A stretch of DNA of 52,334 bases from a virus. The stretch's first letter is position 1. Every line of letters starts with the position of its first letter. Positions 41,689 through 47,888 of the stretch are shown here, piece after piece. Below the pieces are notes generated by a model. It worked only from the letters and a program-made list of their open reading frames with translations. It was not told the origin of the DNA and ran no database searches. The DNA is taken from positions 1 through 52,334 of IMG/VR virus record IMGVR_UViG_3300021356_000025; one strand, 5' to 3'. A program made the position numbers and the translations under genes.

Positions 41689-41856
41689 CTAATCTTTCGG
41701 TACTGGCGCTGTATATACTTTACGGTTGCGGCTTTTGTGTTGAGCCTGCATTATCTTTAAGAACTCTTGCTCAGCTTTCTTACGTTTAGCTGCACCTTCT
41801 TTAGTTCTCTTAGTTATTAAACTGCCTTTATCGTCTTTGCTATTTGCGTACATCAT
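41689..41856 (-). CDS. 55-aa basic protein between TerS and TerL
   Basis: Starts MMYANSKDDKGSLITKRTKE and ends with SRNRKVYTAPVPKD; middle helix GAAKRKKAEQEFLKIMQAQH. AGAGGG precedes the ATG, and the stop lies two bases before the TerL GTG, so translation of TerL is likely coupled to it. Probably a packaging accessory; not recognised. Confidence 0.6.
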   Translation of the reverse strand: MMYANSKDDKGSLITKRTKEGAAKRKKAEQEFLKIMQAQHKSRNRKVYTAPVPKD

Positions 41857-41859
41857 TAT

Positions 41860-42399
41860 TTATCCCTCTGGTTCTAAATAAGTAGTGTCTTTACCCGCTA
41901 TTTCTAGCAGCTCTTCGTCTGTTAGTCGCTCTAGCTGTTTTGCTGTAGCGTTTAGGTTGACATTTACCTGTACTGCATTATCTGGGGCAGTTAAACCATG
42001 TAATTTAACCAGAGAATCCACCGTATTTTTCATTTCGGTGGCTGTAGCAGAGGAATTATACGCCTCCATGTACATAGCATGCGCGTTTGTGCGTTCGAAC
42101 TTTACTTCTTCGCGCATTTGTTCTCTAAAATACTGTAACGCAGTCTGGACATCTGGCTTTTTGGAGGCTTCAAGCGCTGTTTTGTAGCTTGCATAGCCTG
42201 CACCACGACCAGCTGCCGCGATTGTCATGCCACTAGCGATCAACATCACTAGTTTTTCTTGCTGTACTGTTAACGCACTAAGCGAAAGTCCCATGTAAGG
42301 TACATGAGACTGGAATTCTGTCCTAGCAGATACAGCATTAGTGGACGATTCTGAGACCGCCTCGTCGTTTTTCACTAAGTTCACCGCCAAGTTCTTCAT
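41860..42399 (-). CDS. terS: Terminase small subunit
   Basis: 179 aa. LTVQQEKLVMLIASGMTIAA then AGRGAGYASYKTALEASKKP is a helix-turn-helix typical of TerS DNA-binding domains; a central helix pair (EQMREEVKFERTNAHAMYME) forms the oligomer core, and GLTAPDNAVQVNVNLN...RLTDEELLEIAG is a C-terminal motif common in this class. It recognises the packaging start and loads TerL. No clear ribosome site; its start lies in the end of the preceding gene. Confidence 0.8.
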   Translation of the reverse strand: MKNLAVNLVKNDEAVSESSTNAVSARTEFQSHVPYMGLSLSALTVQQEKLVMLIASGMTIAAAGRGAGYASYKTALEASKKPDVQTALQYFREQMREEVKFERTNAHAMYMEAYNSSATATEMKNTVDSLVKLHGLTAPDNAVQVNVNLNATAKQLERLTDEELLEIAGKDTTYLEPEG

Positions 42400-42613
42400 C
42401 TAGGAACACAAAAACAGGTGCGTCTTCGCCTAATTCGTCAAATCCGCAACTTACTAAAAAAGGATACAGCGCATCGTCACCATACCCCGCATCAAAAAGT
42501 ATTCTTTCCGCTTTATCAGCGTCATACACTAACACTTCTTTGCCTCCTTTTAACAAAGCTGTACCAAGTACGGCTTTATCGAGGCCTTCAATTGCTACCA
42601 TAGAGATTTCCAT
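42338..42613 (-). CDS. Small conserved phage protein, 87-91 aa
   Basis: IEGLDKAVLGTALLKGGKEV, LVYDADKAERILFDAGYGDD and YPFLVSCGFDELGEDAPVFV resemble a small family seen near phage terminase genes, function unknown. Either the ATG at 42613 or, perhaps better placed after GGAAAT, the one at 42601 is used. Its 3' end overlaps terS by 62 bases. Confidence 0.65.
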   Translation of the reverse strand: MEISMVAIEGLDKAVLGTALLKGGKEVLVYDADKAERILFDAGYGDDALYPFLVSCGFDELGEDAPVFVFLDEELGGELSEKRRGGLRIVH

Positions 42614-42637
42614 AATGAATCTTATCCCAACTTCTAA

Positions 42638-43099
42638 TTAATCGCAAGAATGTTCAGCTATAGTCTTAATCCACCAATAAAACATGTCGATTTGAAGACT
42701 ATGTCTTAAGATATTAACACGGTAACAAACTAAGTGTATATTATGTGGCTCATATCCTTGATTTTGGTCTATTCTATCTATGGATGCGTTAAACTCTTTT
42801 TTACCGGAGCCATCTCTATGGTGAGTCATAGCAACCCCCGACAGTGCGCACTTACCGTCTTGCTTTTCCCACAGATCTATCAGGTGCTCCAACTCAACGT
42901 TGAACTCCATTGTTTTACTGCGACTGCTTTTTGCGCTTTGGAGAAGTTTATTTAGGTATTCTTGATAGGTACTTGACCATTTTTTGCGACGGCTAGCCTC
43001 TACACACTTTTTACATGTGTTTCGCAGAGCGCCCTCTGACATATTGTACTCCGTTACAGGGCGGTCTATGTTGCAAACTGCGCACCGTTTATGATCCAT
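42638..43099 (-). CDS. HNH endonuclease with zinc ribbon
   Basis: The start is taken at the ATG at 43099 (153 aa); a GTG at 43195 with GGGGAG upstream would add 32 residues encoded by very A/T-rich DNA. CAVCNIDRPVTEYN and CKKC form a zinc ribbon; DLWEKQDGKCALSGVAMTHH, NASIDRIDQNQGYEPHNIHL and VCYRVNILRHS match HNH enzymes of T4-like phages and introns. A free-standing homing nuclease or a packaging-linked HNH protein; its place before terS favours the second. Confidence 0.75.
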   Translation of the reverse strand: MDHKRCAVCNIDRPVTEYNMSEGALRNTCKKCVEASRRKKWSSTYQEYLNKLLQSAKSSRSKTMEFNVELEHLIDLWEKQDGKCALSGVAMTHHRDGSGKKEFNASIDRIDQNQGYEPHNIHLVCYRVNILRHSLQIDMFYWWIKTIAEHSCD

Positions 43100-43106
43100 G
43101 CGCTTA

Positions 43107-43178
43107 ACTATACACGTATAAATCGGTTTTGCTAATTTTTTGCGAAAAAATTTTTCAGAAAAAAAAATTTGAAAATTT
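43107..43178 (-). promoter_or_regulatory. Strong late promoter candidate with A/T UP element
   Basis: On the minus strand TTAGCA (43130-43135), exactly 17 bases, TATAGT (43107-43112). Immediately upstream is about 40 bases of A and T tracts (to 43178), as in UP elements that bind the RNA polymerase alpha subunit. Transcription would start at about 43099-43100, at the HNH ATG itself, so the first gene may be leaderless unless an upstream promoter is used. Confidence 0.6.
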
Positions 43179-43199
43179 ATTTCTGAATCGCTCACTCAC

Positions 43200-43313
43200 T
43201 ATCTCCCCTCTCGGGTGCGCACCGTCCCCCAACCCCGGACTCCGACATTGGAACCTTGTATCGAACTTGCTTCACGGAACCTTGTCCATCAGTAACCCCT
43301 TGGTTTTAAACTT
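43200..43313. other. Divergent intergenic region with a direct repeat and a palindrome
   Basis: Between the two gene blocks. It contains GGTGCGCACC, a perfect 10-bp palindrome (43214-43223), and two exact copies of GGAACCTTGT (43250-43259 and 43276-43285), 26 bases apart. The part 43201-43250 is C-rich and unlike the A/T-rich stretch beside it. It could hold operator or packaging-recognition sites; nothing more can be claimed. Confidence 0.4.
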
Positions 43314-43322
43314 CGCTCCTCA

Positions 43323-43351
43323 CGTCGCTCGTTGTCAGTGTGTCTTATGAA
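43323..43351 (+). promoter_or_regulatory. Repeated upstream element, copy A
   Basis: 29-bp element containing GCTCGTTGTCAGTGTGTCTT, ending 22 bases before the ATG at 43373; the similarity to copy B extends upstream to GCTCCT (43315-43320). TTGTCA (43332-43337) could be a -35 with ATTATA 17 bases on. Copies B (44362) and C (44908) precede other small genes. Confidence 0.55.
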
Positions 43352-43372
43352 TTTATTATAGGACTACTTGTC

Positions 43373-43465
43373 ATGATCAAACTAACTATCTTAAACGCTT
43401 TTATCCTTGCACTCTCTACTATCTCATTGGGTGCTCACGCTTTACTTATATCTATTTATTACTAG
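43373..43465 (+). CDS. 30-aa hydrophobic peptide
   Basis: MIKLTILNAFILALSTISLG then AHALLISIYY: a single membrane-spanning or signal-like helix. AGGA lies about 12 bases upstream and the next gene starts 11 bases after the stop with its own AGGAG. Possibly a small membrane peptide or a leader peptide. Confidence 0.45.
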   Translation: MIKLTILNAFILALSTISLGAHALLISIYY

Positions 43466-43475
43466 GAGAAACATC

Positions 43476-43694
43476 ATGAAACTATCTAAAAATCTAGCTT
43501 CTTATGCTCTATCAGCTATCAATGCTACTGAATCAGTCGCTTCTAAAGCTACTACTTATGCCAAAACTAAACTTGAGGAACACTCTAAATCTCCCTCTCT
43601 TCAAGAACAGCTTGAACTCTTCGTTGACAAATCAGGTATCGACAAAGAACAAGCCCGTAAATGGCTCAAAGAATCTAACCTCCCATGGAAATAA
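43476..43694 (+). CDS. Small helical protein, 72 aa
   Basis: ATG preceded by AGGAGAAAC. Amphipathic Ala/Lys helices (MKLSKNLASYALSAINATES, ASKATTYAKTKLEEHSK) and a C-terminal SGIDKEQARKWLKESNLPWK. No family recognised. It is followed by a hairpin and then the origin-like region. Confidence 0.6.
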   Translation: MKLSKNLASYALSAINATESVASKATTYAKTKLEEHSKSPSLQEQLELFVDKSGIDKEQARKWLKESNLPWK

Positions 43695-43704
43695 CCTACC
43701 ACCA

Positions 43705-43733
43705 GACCGCCGAGGATTTATTCCGAGGCGGTC
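43705..43733 (+). terminator. Hairpin after the 72-aa gene
   Basis: GACCGCC (43705-43711) pairs with GGCGGTC (43727-43733), with an inner GGA/TCC extension across two purine mismatches. The T run (GTCTTGTT) is weak, so termination may be partial. Confidence 0.6.
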
Positions 43734-43753
43734 GTCTTGTTGCGCACTAACCT

Positions 43754-43880
43754 TGCGTGCGTGCCCGTTGCGCGTGCGTGCGTGCCAATGTCCACTGACA
43801 GCTGTCCGTTGTCCACGATCAACGAATAATGTCCACGAACGAGTAGCTCCCAGCGTAGCAATACACAATATGTTGTGAGT
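43754..43880. repeat. GTGC-rich and TGTCCA-rich stretch left of the origin arrays
   Basis: 43754-43786 is a run of GTGC tetramers (GCGTGCGTGCCCGTTGCGCG, then TGCGTGCGTGCC). Beyond it TGTCCA occurs three times, twice as TGTCCACGA, plus one TGTCC. No convincing gene is present on either strand. These may be further binding sites flanking the origin. Confidence 0.5.
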
Positions 43881-43922
43881 TATCCCCTGATAATTGTACG
43901 TTGTCCTCGGTCAGCACCACTT

Positions 43923-44200
43923 TGTGCCACCTGTGCCACCTTGTGCCACTTTCTGTGCCACCTTACAGATAGAGCTAACATATTGATTTAGTTAGATTTT
44001 ATCTGCAAAACAAAGGCTTGTGCCACTTGTGCCATGTTTTTTCCTATATAGTATATACAGGTATTAAAAAAACAGTGATTTTACTTTTCCATAAACGAAT
44101 TTGAAAAGGTGGCACAACTGGCACATTTAACTCTAGCCCTTGTAGTTACTGGAAAAATGGTGGCACGAAACATGGCACAGTATCTGGCACAACTGGCACG
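43923..44200. other. Putative replication origin: two opposed arrays of six short iterons around an A/T-rich core
   Basis: Left array, plus orientation: TGTGCCAC at 43923, 43932, 43942, 43954 and 44019, and TGTGCCAT at 44028. Right array, opposite orientation ((G/C/A)TGGCAC(A/G)): 44109, 44118, 44160, 44172, 44184 and 44193. Most steps are 9-12 bases, about one helical turn. The 73-bp core between them (44036-44108) is A/T-rich (CCTATATAGTATATACAGG, TATTAAAAAAACAG) and could unwind. A DnaA box follows at 44300. The layout resembles iteron origins; the initiator is not identified. No convincing gene lies in 43695-44411. Confidence 0.7.
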
Positions 44201-44262
44201 AAACTTAAGACTTTACTTTAACATTGACCGCTAACCACGGATAACGGACAACTATCAAAGAA

Positions 44263-44289
44263 GCGTGGCCGGCAATGGCCAGCACACGC
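44263..44289. other. Hairpin between iterons and DnaA box
   Basis: GCGTG (44263-44267) pairs with CACGC (44285-44289), with an inner GGCC/GGCC pairing. It could be a single-strand initiation or primer-forming hairpin near the origin; inference only. Confidence 0.45.
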
Positions 44290-44299
44290 TAGTTGCTAT

Positions 44300-44308
44300 T
44301 TATCCACA
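44300..44308 (+). promoter_or_regulatory. Perfect DnaA box TTATCCACA
   Basis: Exact match to the bacterial DnaA consensus TTATNCACA, 100 bases right of the last iteron. The phage origin may recruit the host initiator. A single box could occur by chance, but the position beside the iterons makes it meaningful. Confidence 0.6.
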
Positions 44309-44361
44309 ATGAATTGTGCATTTACAACAGACAGTTTACCGGGTACCAGCACGCGCTCCTT

Positions 44362-44390
44362 CGTCGCTTGTGGTCAGTGTTAATTGTGAA
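44362..44390 (+). promoter_or_regulatory. Repeated upstream element, copy B
   Basis: CGTCGCTTGTGGTCAGTGTT and the following nine bases match copy A at 23 of 29 positions, with GCTCCT upstream also shared. It ends 22 bases before the ATG at 44412, the same spacing as copy A. Confidence 0.55.
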
Positions 44391-44411
44391 TTAACTATGG
44401 AGGTAACCATC

Positions 44412-44558
44412 ATGAGCCTACTAAAGTCTCTTATATATTCGTTTAAATTAAACCGCATGTCAGCACGAGAACTAGAACGTGAGTTATATACCGCGCTAGA
44501 CATGCTTCAACCACCTGTCGAATTAAATCCTAATGAAAAGATGGAGGTGAAAAAGTGA
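44412..44558 (+). CDS. Small protein, 48 aa
   Basis: ATG preceded by GGAGGTAACCATC. MSLLKSLIYSFKLNRMSARE then LERELYTALDML, a helical protein with a hydrophobic N-terminal face. The stop overlaps the GTG start of the next gene by four bases (GTGA). Not recognised. Confidence 0.6.
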   Translation: MSLLKSLIYSFKLNRMSARELERELYTALDMLQPPVELNPNEKMEVKK

Positions 44559-44869
44559 GTACATTTATCGTTCTTACTCAAGCTTTAGAAAACTACGCAA
44601 TGCCTGACTTGTATCCAGAAGCAGACCTGAAGTACTACTTCAAGTATAAGTTCGGCAATGACTATCGCGTATCTGGTTTCTTACGACGAGCAGATGCTCT
44701 TGCTTATGTCGCACTCAACCACTGTACGCTGAACCCTGACTATGTAACTTTCCCAACTAAAGTACTCACTGAAGATGAGTACAGGAAAGAGATAGAAGAA
44801 GAGTTCGGCTTTACAGATCCACAAAGCGTTGATGCTTTGTTCAACAGCCTAGAAGAGGTGGGCATCTAG
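44555..44869 (+). CDS. Hypothetical acidic protein, 104 aa
   Basis: GTG start coupled to the upstream gene. MSTFIVLTQALENYAMPDLY, ADLKYYFKYKFGNDYRVSGF and EYRKEIEEEFGFTDPQSVDA. Alpha/beta, acidic; no family recognised. A hairpin follows immediately. Confidence 0.65.
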   Translation: MSTFIVLTQALENYAMPDLYPEADLKYYFKYKFGNDYRVSGFLRRADALAYVALNHCTLNPDYVTFPTKVLTEDEYRKEIEEEFGFTDPQSVDALFNSLEEVGI

Positions 44870-44890
44870 CTCGCCCCTTCGGGGCTCGCT
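44868..44890 (+). terminator. GC-rich hairpin after the 104-aa gene
   Basis: GCCCC (44873-44877) pairs with GGGGC (44881-44885) around TTC, flanked by AGC/GCT. It lacks a T run, so it could be a pause or an incomplete terminator before element C. Confidence 0.5.
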
Positions 44891-44907
44891 GTTATCACTC
44901 GTACTTT

Positions 44908-44936
44908 CAGTACTCGTGGTCAGTGGGTCTTGTGAG
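44908..44936 (+). promoter_or_regulatory. Repeated upstream element, copy C
   Basis: ACTCGTGGTCAGTGGGTCTT and flanks match copy A at 21 of 29 positions. It ends 37 bases before the ATG at 44973, whose ribosome site GGAGGTAACCATG also resembles that of the gene after copy B. Confidence 0.55.
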
Positions 44937-44972
44937 CTTATGCTCTTAATTCTTTTTAACTTGGAGGTAACC

Positions 44973-45146
44973 ATGTTGTACGAAAAAAATATAACGCCAA
45001 CTGTGTGGACTAAACTAAAGAAGCCACTGGTTGAATCTTATCAGCACCTTAGAGACAACCCAGCAGATCTTGTGCTGGTACTTGGTGCGCTTTTCGTTTT
45101 CGATATTTCAAACACACTTGATGATATAGCGGAGGATATACAATGA
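44973..45146 (+). CDS. Small membrane-associated protein, 57 aa
   Basis: Start fixed by GGAGGTAACC before the ATG. MLYEKNITPTVWTKLKKPLV, then DLVLVLGALFVFDISNTLDD with one hydrophobic helix (about residues 31-45). Stop overlaps the next ATG by four bases. Unknown function. Confidence 0.6.
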   Translation: MLYEKNITPTVWTKLKKPLVESYQHLRDNPADLVLVLGALFVFDISNTLDDIAEDIQ

Positions 45147-45325
45147 GTTTTGTTCCATTAAACCTTGACCGTGAACACTGGGAAATGATCGCTAACAACG
45201 ATGAACCAACTCCCAGTCTGAATCACTTTGAAATGATGTATCAGATGATGCAACTTGCTGGCGAGCATGCAGAGGACTGCACAAACGCACAACTTTCTAC
45301 TAAACAATTATTGGAGGATTTCTAA
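45143..45325 (+). CDS. Small acidic protein, 60 aa
   Basis: ATG preceded by GGAGG and overlapping the upstream stop (ATGA). MSFVPLNLDREHWEMIANND then HFEMMYQMMQLAGEHAED. Helical, acidic; not recognised. The next gene's ATG follows two bases after its stop. Confidence 0.6.
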   Translation: MSFVPLNLDREHWEMIANNDEPTPSLNHFEMMYQMMQLAGEHAEDCTNAQLSTKQLLEDF

Positions 45326-45326
45326 A

Positions 45327-45929
45327 ATGCGTAATTCATTTATCGAAACTGCGTTGCAACAAATCAGTGAGTATCGTGGCTACAAAGGTGAAGTAGCTAA
45401 ACACATCATGTCGTTCAACACTGGCGACCTTGAGACTGACTTCGAAGAAGCATTCATTGCGTCTGCTACTGACGAGACGTCGTATCACCCGCTAGCCATC
45501 ATCGGCTTTCACCAGACGCTGATGGACAAAGTTTGCTGGAACGCTCGCAAGCTTTGGAACGCTCAGAACGAAGAGTCACCAGTGTACGGTGTCGAGACAG
45601 CTGAGCGCACTGCAGAGATTGTAGGTGTTGAGACTAACACTGACGTCAAAGAAGTAGTTGATCTTGACTATCAGAACTTGTTTCAGTCGCATGCATCGCT
45701 TGCTCAAGAGATGAGTGCAGAGGTTGATATCGCTAACCTTTACTACTTCTCGCCAACCAGTCTTGATGAGCAGACTGGCGAATGGCAACCACAATGTACT
45801 TGTGAGTCATTCGACGAAGCGTTTACGGAGATGAACAACATCACCGAGCAACTCGACGCGCAACAGAAAGACACGTTGCGAGCCAAGTTTGCAGAGAAAC
45901 GCAAGGCTCGTGAGAAAGCTGTAGCTTAA
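45327..45929 (+). CDS. Hypothetical protein, 200 aa
   Basis: Start fixed by GGAGGATTTCTAAA before the ATG. MRNSFIETALQQISEYRGYK, DLETDFEEAFIASATDETSY, HQTLMDKVCWNARKLWN, and a C-terminal coiled helix (ITEQLDAQQKDTLRAKFAEK). Codon use is more C/G-rich in wobble positions than that of nearby genes. No family recognised; followed by a strong terminator. Confidence 0.7.
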   Translation: MRNSFIETALQQISEYRGYKGEVAKHIMSFNTGDLETDFEEAFIASATDETSYHPLAIIGFHQTLMDKVCWNARKLWNAQNEESPVYGVETAERTAEIVGVETNTDVKEVVDLDYQNLFQSHASLAQEMSAEVDIANLYYFSPTSLDEQTGEWQPQCTCESFDEAFTEMNNITEQLDAQQKDTLRAKFAEKRKAREKAVA

Positions 45930-45934
45930 TACAT

Positions 45935-45976
45935 ACCCACTCAGTCTTCGGATTGGGTGGGTATTTTTGTTTTTTA
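45935..45976 (+). terminator. Strong rho-independent terminator with TTCG loop
   Basis: ACCCACTCAGTC (45935-45946), TTCG, GATTGGGTGGGT (45951-45962): 12 bp with two G-T pairs, then ATTTTTGTTTTTT. Ends the operon containing the 200-aa gene. Confidence 0.95.
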
Positions 45977-46071
45977 ATAAGGAAGCAAACGGTCGCTGGG
46001 CGCCCGTTCGTCTTTGTTTGTTTTTTGTGCGCACCCATCGAGGGCTAAGCGTGCCATGATTGGAGGATGTT

Positions 46072-46218
46072 ATGGAAAGAGAAGATGATTTTGAAAAGCT
46101 GTTTGAATATGTCGATGCATACCTAGCGATCCATGAAGAGTATGCTCGCAAACTTGATATGTCTATTGATGAATTACTTGAGGCTAGAGCAGAATGGCAA
46201 AGCAACCGTGGCATGTAA
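46072..46218 (+). CDS. Small acidic helical protein, 48 aa
   Basis: ATG preceded by GGAGGATGTT. MEREDDFEKLFEYVDAYLAI then HEEYARKLDMSIDELLEARA, an acidic helix pair. Its 3' end overlaps the next frame by 25 bases. Not recognised. Confidence 0.6.
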   Translation: MEREDDFEKLFEYVDAYLAIHEEYARKLDMSIDELLEARAEWQSNRGM

Positions 46219-46400
46219 GACAGAACTTTATGGTCTTAAAAGATGACTGGCCTTATGTTGATTTCAGTAAACCTTTGGGTGTTATATTTAATGACGGTTC
46301 GAAGCAACACTTTAGACACTTGGACATTGAAGGTCCAGTGTGGAAGGAAGTAGCTTCGTACGGTAACTATCACAGAGTAGCAAAAGTTTATAACCTTTGA
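46194..46400 (+). CDS. Hypothetical protein, 68 aa
   Basis: MAKQPWHVRQNFMVLKDDWP then YVDFSKPLGVIFNDGSKQHF: small beta-rich protein. GAGGCTAGAGC precedes the ATG at 46194; an inner ATG at 46230 is the alternative. Unknown. Confidence 0.5.
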   Translation: MAKQPWHVRQNFMVLKDDWPYVDFSKPLGVIFNDGSKQHFRHLDIEGPVWKEVASYGNYHRVAKVYNL

Positions 46401-46416
46401 CAACGGAGAACGGACC

Positions 46417-46587
46417 ATGAAAAGCGTGCCGAGGATATCTAGACTTGATCTTCTACATTGGTTAGGTACAAACAATGCAGTTGATACAAGAGAACAATTA
46501 ACTCAAATTATTCTTGAATTAGTTAATGGTGATTACGATCTTGCCATGCTAAAGAAAGACATAATACTTTACAAAGGAGCATTCTAA
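46417..46587 (+). CDS. Hypothetical protein, 56 aa
   Basis: MKSVPRISRLDLLHWLGTNN then AVDTREQLTQIILELVNGDY: helical, moderately acidic. CGGAGAACGGACC precedes the ATG; the stop abuts the next ATG (TAAATG). Not recognised. Confidence 0.6.
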   Translation: MKSVPRISRLDLLHWLGTNNAVDTREQLTQIILELVNGDYDLAMLKKDIILYKGAF

Positions 46588-46776
46588 ATGAATCCTGAAC
46601 AGTTTATTCGACATCTAGTCGAACAGTTAGAAGAAGCAATGGACGATGCTAATGAAGCTTTATCGGAAGGGCTTACTGATGGATCAGAAGGAATATATGA
46701 GGGCAGATTAGAGTTAGCTCTAATGATGCATACAGCAATAAAAATGTGGGAGCAGTCACAATATGCAAAATCTTAA
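46588..46776 (+). CDS. Small acidic protein, 62 aa
   Basis: MNPEQFIRHLVEQLEEAMDD then ANEALSEGLTDGSEGIYEGR, LELALMMHTAIKMWEQ. AAGGAG precedes the ATG inside the end of the previous gene. Helical, acidic; unknown. Confidence 0.6.
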   Translation: MNPEQFIRHLVEQLEEAMDDANEALSEGLTDGSEGIYEGRLELALMMHTAIKMWEQSQYAKS

Positions 46777-46897
46777 ACGTTGGTCATTAATTTGTTTGAA
46801 ACACACGAGTCACATTGCTGCGCAATGCTTTGCGTTTATTGCGTGCCAATTTGACGATCTATCTAAATTTGCTGAAACAAAAATACGGGAGGACTAA
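46763..46897 (+). CDS. Possible 44-aa protein
   Basis: MQNLKRWSLICLKHTSHIAA then QCFAFIACQFDDLSKFAETK. GGGAGCAGTCACAAT upstream could serve as a ribosome site; the frame overlaps the previous gene by 14 bases and ends two bases before the next ATG, where its last codons supply the GGGAGGAC ribosome site. Function unknown. Confidence 0.45.
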   Translation: MQNLKRWSLICLKHTSHIAAQCFAFIACQFDDLSKFAETKIRED

Positions 46898-46899
46898 CC

Positions 46900-47178
46900 A
46901 TGTTTACAGCAGGAATCATAGCCGCTCTTGGCTTTATCTTTTTATTACTTAAGTTTGGTATACAACGAGTAGCAAAGTTTGACATTGCACTCGACGTTGC
47001 CATTACTTTCTTTTTCATCTGGATATTTGCAGGCACGTTTGCAGGCATGATGGCTGGCCTTACTGCCGGTCTTATCATCAGCGTATTCTTGTACGTTGCT
47101 AGACGCGTCGTGCCAAAGCCACCGCCTAAACAAAAGCGTGAATACTTTCGTTGGTTCAGACGCAAAACTGCGGGGTAA
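46900..47178 (+). CDS. Small integral membrane protein, 92 aa
   Basis: ATG preceded by GGGAGGAC. Two to three transmembrane helices: FTAGIIAALGFIFLLLKFGI, DVAITFFFIWIFAGTFAGMM and AGLTAGLIISVFLYVAR, then a basic Pro/Lys/Arg tail ending in the cytoplasm by the positive-inside rule. Could change the host membrane; no family recognised. Confidence 0.65.
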   Translation: MFTAGIIAALGFIFLLLKFGIQRVAKFDIALDVAITFFFIWIFAGTFAGMMAGLTAGLIISVFLYVARRVVPKPPPKQKREYFRWFRRKTAG

Positions 47179-47183
47179 CTCTT

Positions 47184-47411
47184 ATGGAAGTAAGTGAGAT
47201 TGCAAAAATAGCAGAAGAGTGCCGAGTTAAAATTCTGCAGTGGCGTAACCGCCAGCTAATTGCAGACATGTCCGGCATTCATCTCAATACGCTTTCAAGG
47301 TTCTTAAGCGGAGGAGAACTTACGGTTAGTAATTTAGTTGCAATAGAGCTTGCCGTGGCTAAGTATCAACGGATCATTGAATACAAAAACTTGTGCTACA
47401 CATGTGAGTAA
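47184..47411 (+). CDS. HTH DNA-binding regulator, 75 aa
   Basis: The start is the ATG after GGGGTAACTCTT. RNRQLIADMSGIHLNTLSRF then LSGGELTVSNLVAIELAV is a Cro/CI-like helix-turn-helix (about residues 23-43). It is the only clear sequence-specific repressor-type protein in the window and may act on the repeated elements near 43.3-44.9 kb (inference). Confidence 0.65.
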   Translation: MEVSEIAKIAEECRVKILQWRNRQLIADMSGIHLNTLSRFLSGGELTVSNLVAIELAVAKYQRIIEYKNLCYTCE

Positions 47412-47415
47412 AACT

Positions 47416-47598
47416 ATGTTGGAAAGTAATCCAGTAGTAAAGGCTGAACTAGAACCGATTGACGTAGCGATACGCAAAGAGCGTAATCGTCTGTGGAACT
47501 TGGAAGACGAAACAGGTGAAGAGCAGTGCTCTCACTATTTAGAGTACCTATGTCGTGCCAAAGCACGAGGGGTACAACACATTGTCATTAACTTTTGA
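47416..47598 (+). CDS. Hypothetical protein, 60 aa
   Basis: MLESNPVVKAELEPIDVAIR then KERNRLWNLEDETGEEQCSH. Weak ribosome site (GTGAG), probably coupled to the HTH gene four bases upstream. Helical, not recognised. Confidence 0.5.
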   Translation: MLESNPVVKAELEPIDVAIRKERNRLWNLEDETGEEQCSHYLEYLCRAKARGVQHIVINF

Positions 47599-47608
47599 GG
47601 ATAAGACT

Positions 47609-47887
47609 ATGACCGATGAAGAAGTAGATAAAGAAGCAAGTACTCGTGCCGAGCGCATGATGGGCATTCGCAGTGCAATATTTGATGCAATACCAGATGA
47701 ATCTAACGCTTACGAAATATGTGTATCAGGACTTAGCATATTTTTACAAGCAGCTTTGCTTATGGCTGATCATGATGAAAAGAAAGTTCTGGAATTAGTA
47801 GACCATGTAATGGAGCTAGCCCAAGACCTTAACAAAGCAGATGAAGAAGCAGGCATCTGGCCACCACAACCAGACTCGGTACATTGA
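47609..47887 (+). CDS. Hypothetical acidic protein, 92 aa
   Basis: Start fixed by GAGGATAAGACT before the ATG. MTDEEVDKEASTRAERMMGI then CVSGLSIFLQAALLMADHDE: helical, acidic. Unknown. Confidence 0.6.
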   Translation: MTDEEVDKEASTRAERMMGIRSAIFDAIPDESNAYEICVSGLSIFLQAALLMADHDEKKVLELVDHVMELAQDLNKADEEAGIWPPQPDSVH

Positions 47888-47888
47888 T

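Noticed and set aside
43504-43878. 124-aa frame over the 72-aa gene and the origin flank
   Set aside because: It reads through the 72-aa gene in another frame and into the GTGC repeats; low-complexity composition and no ribosome site.
43923-44200. CRISPR-like array
   Set aside because: Repeat units are only 8 bp, spacers are 1-60 bp and the arms are inverted; this fits iterons, and there are no cas genes.
46010-46040. Second operator copy of GTGCGCACC
   Set aside because: Only nine bases are shared with the palindrome at 43214 and the context differs; not enough to call a shared site.
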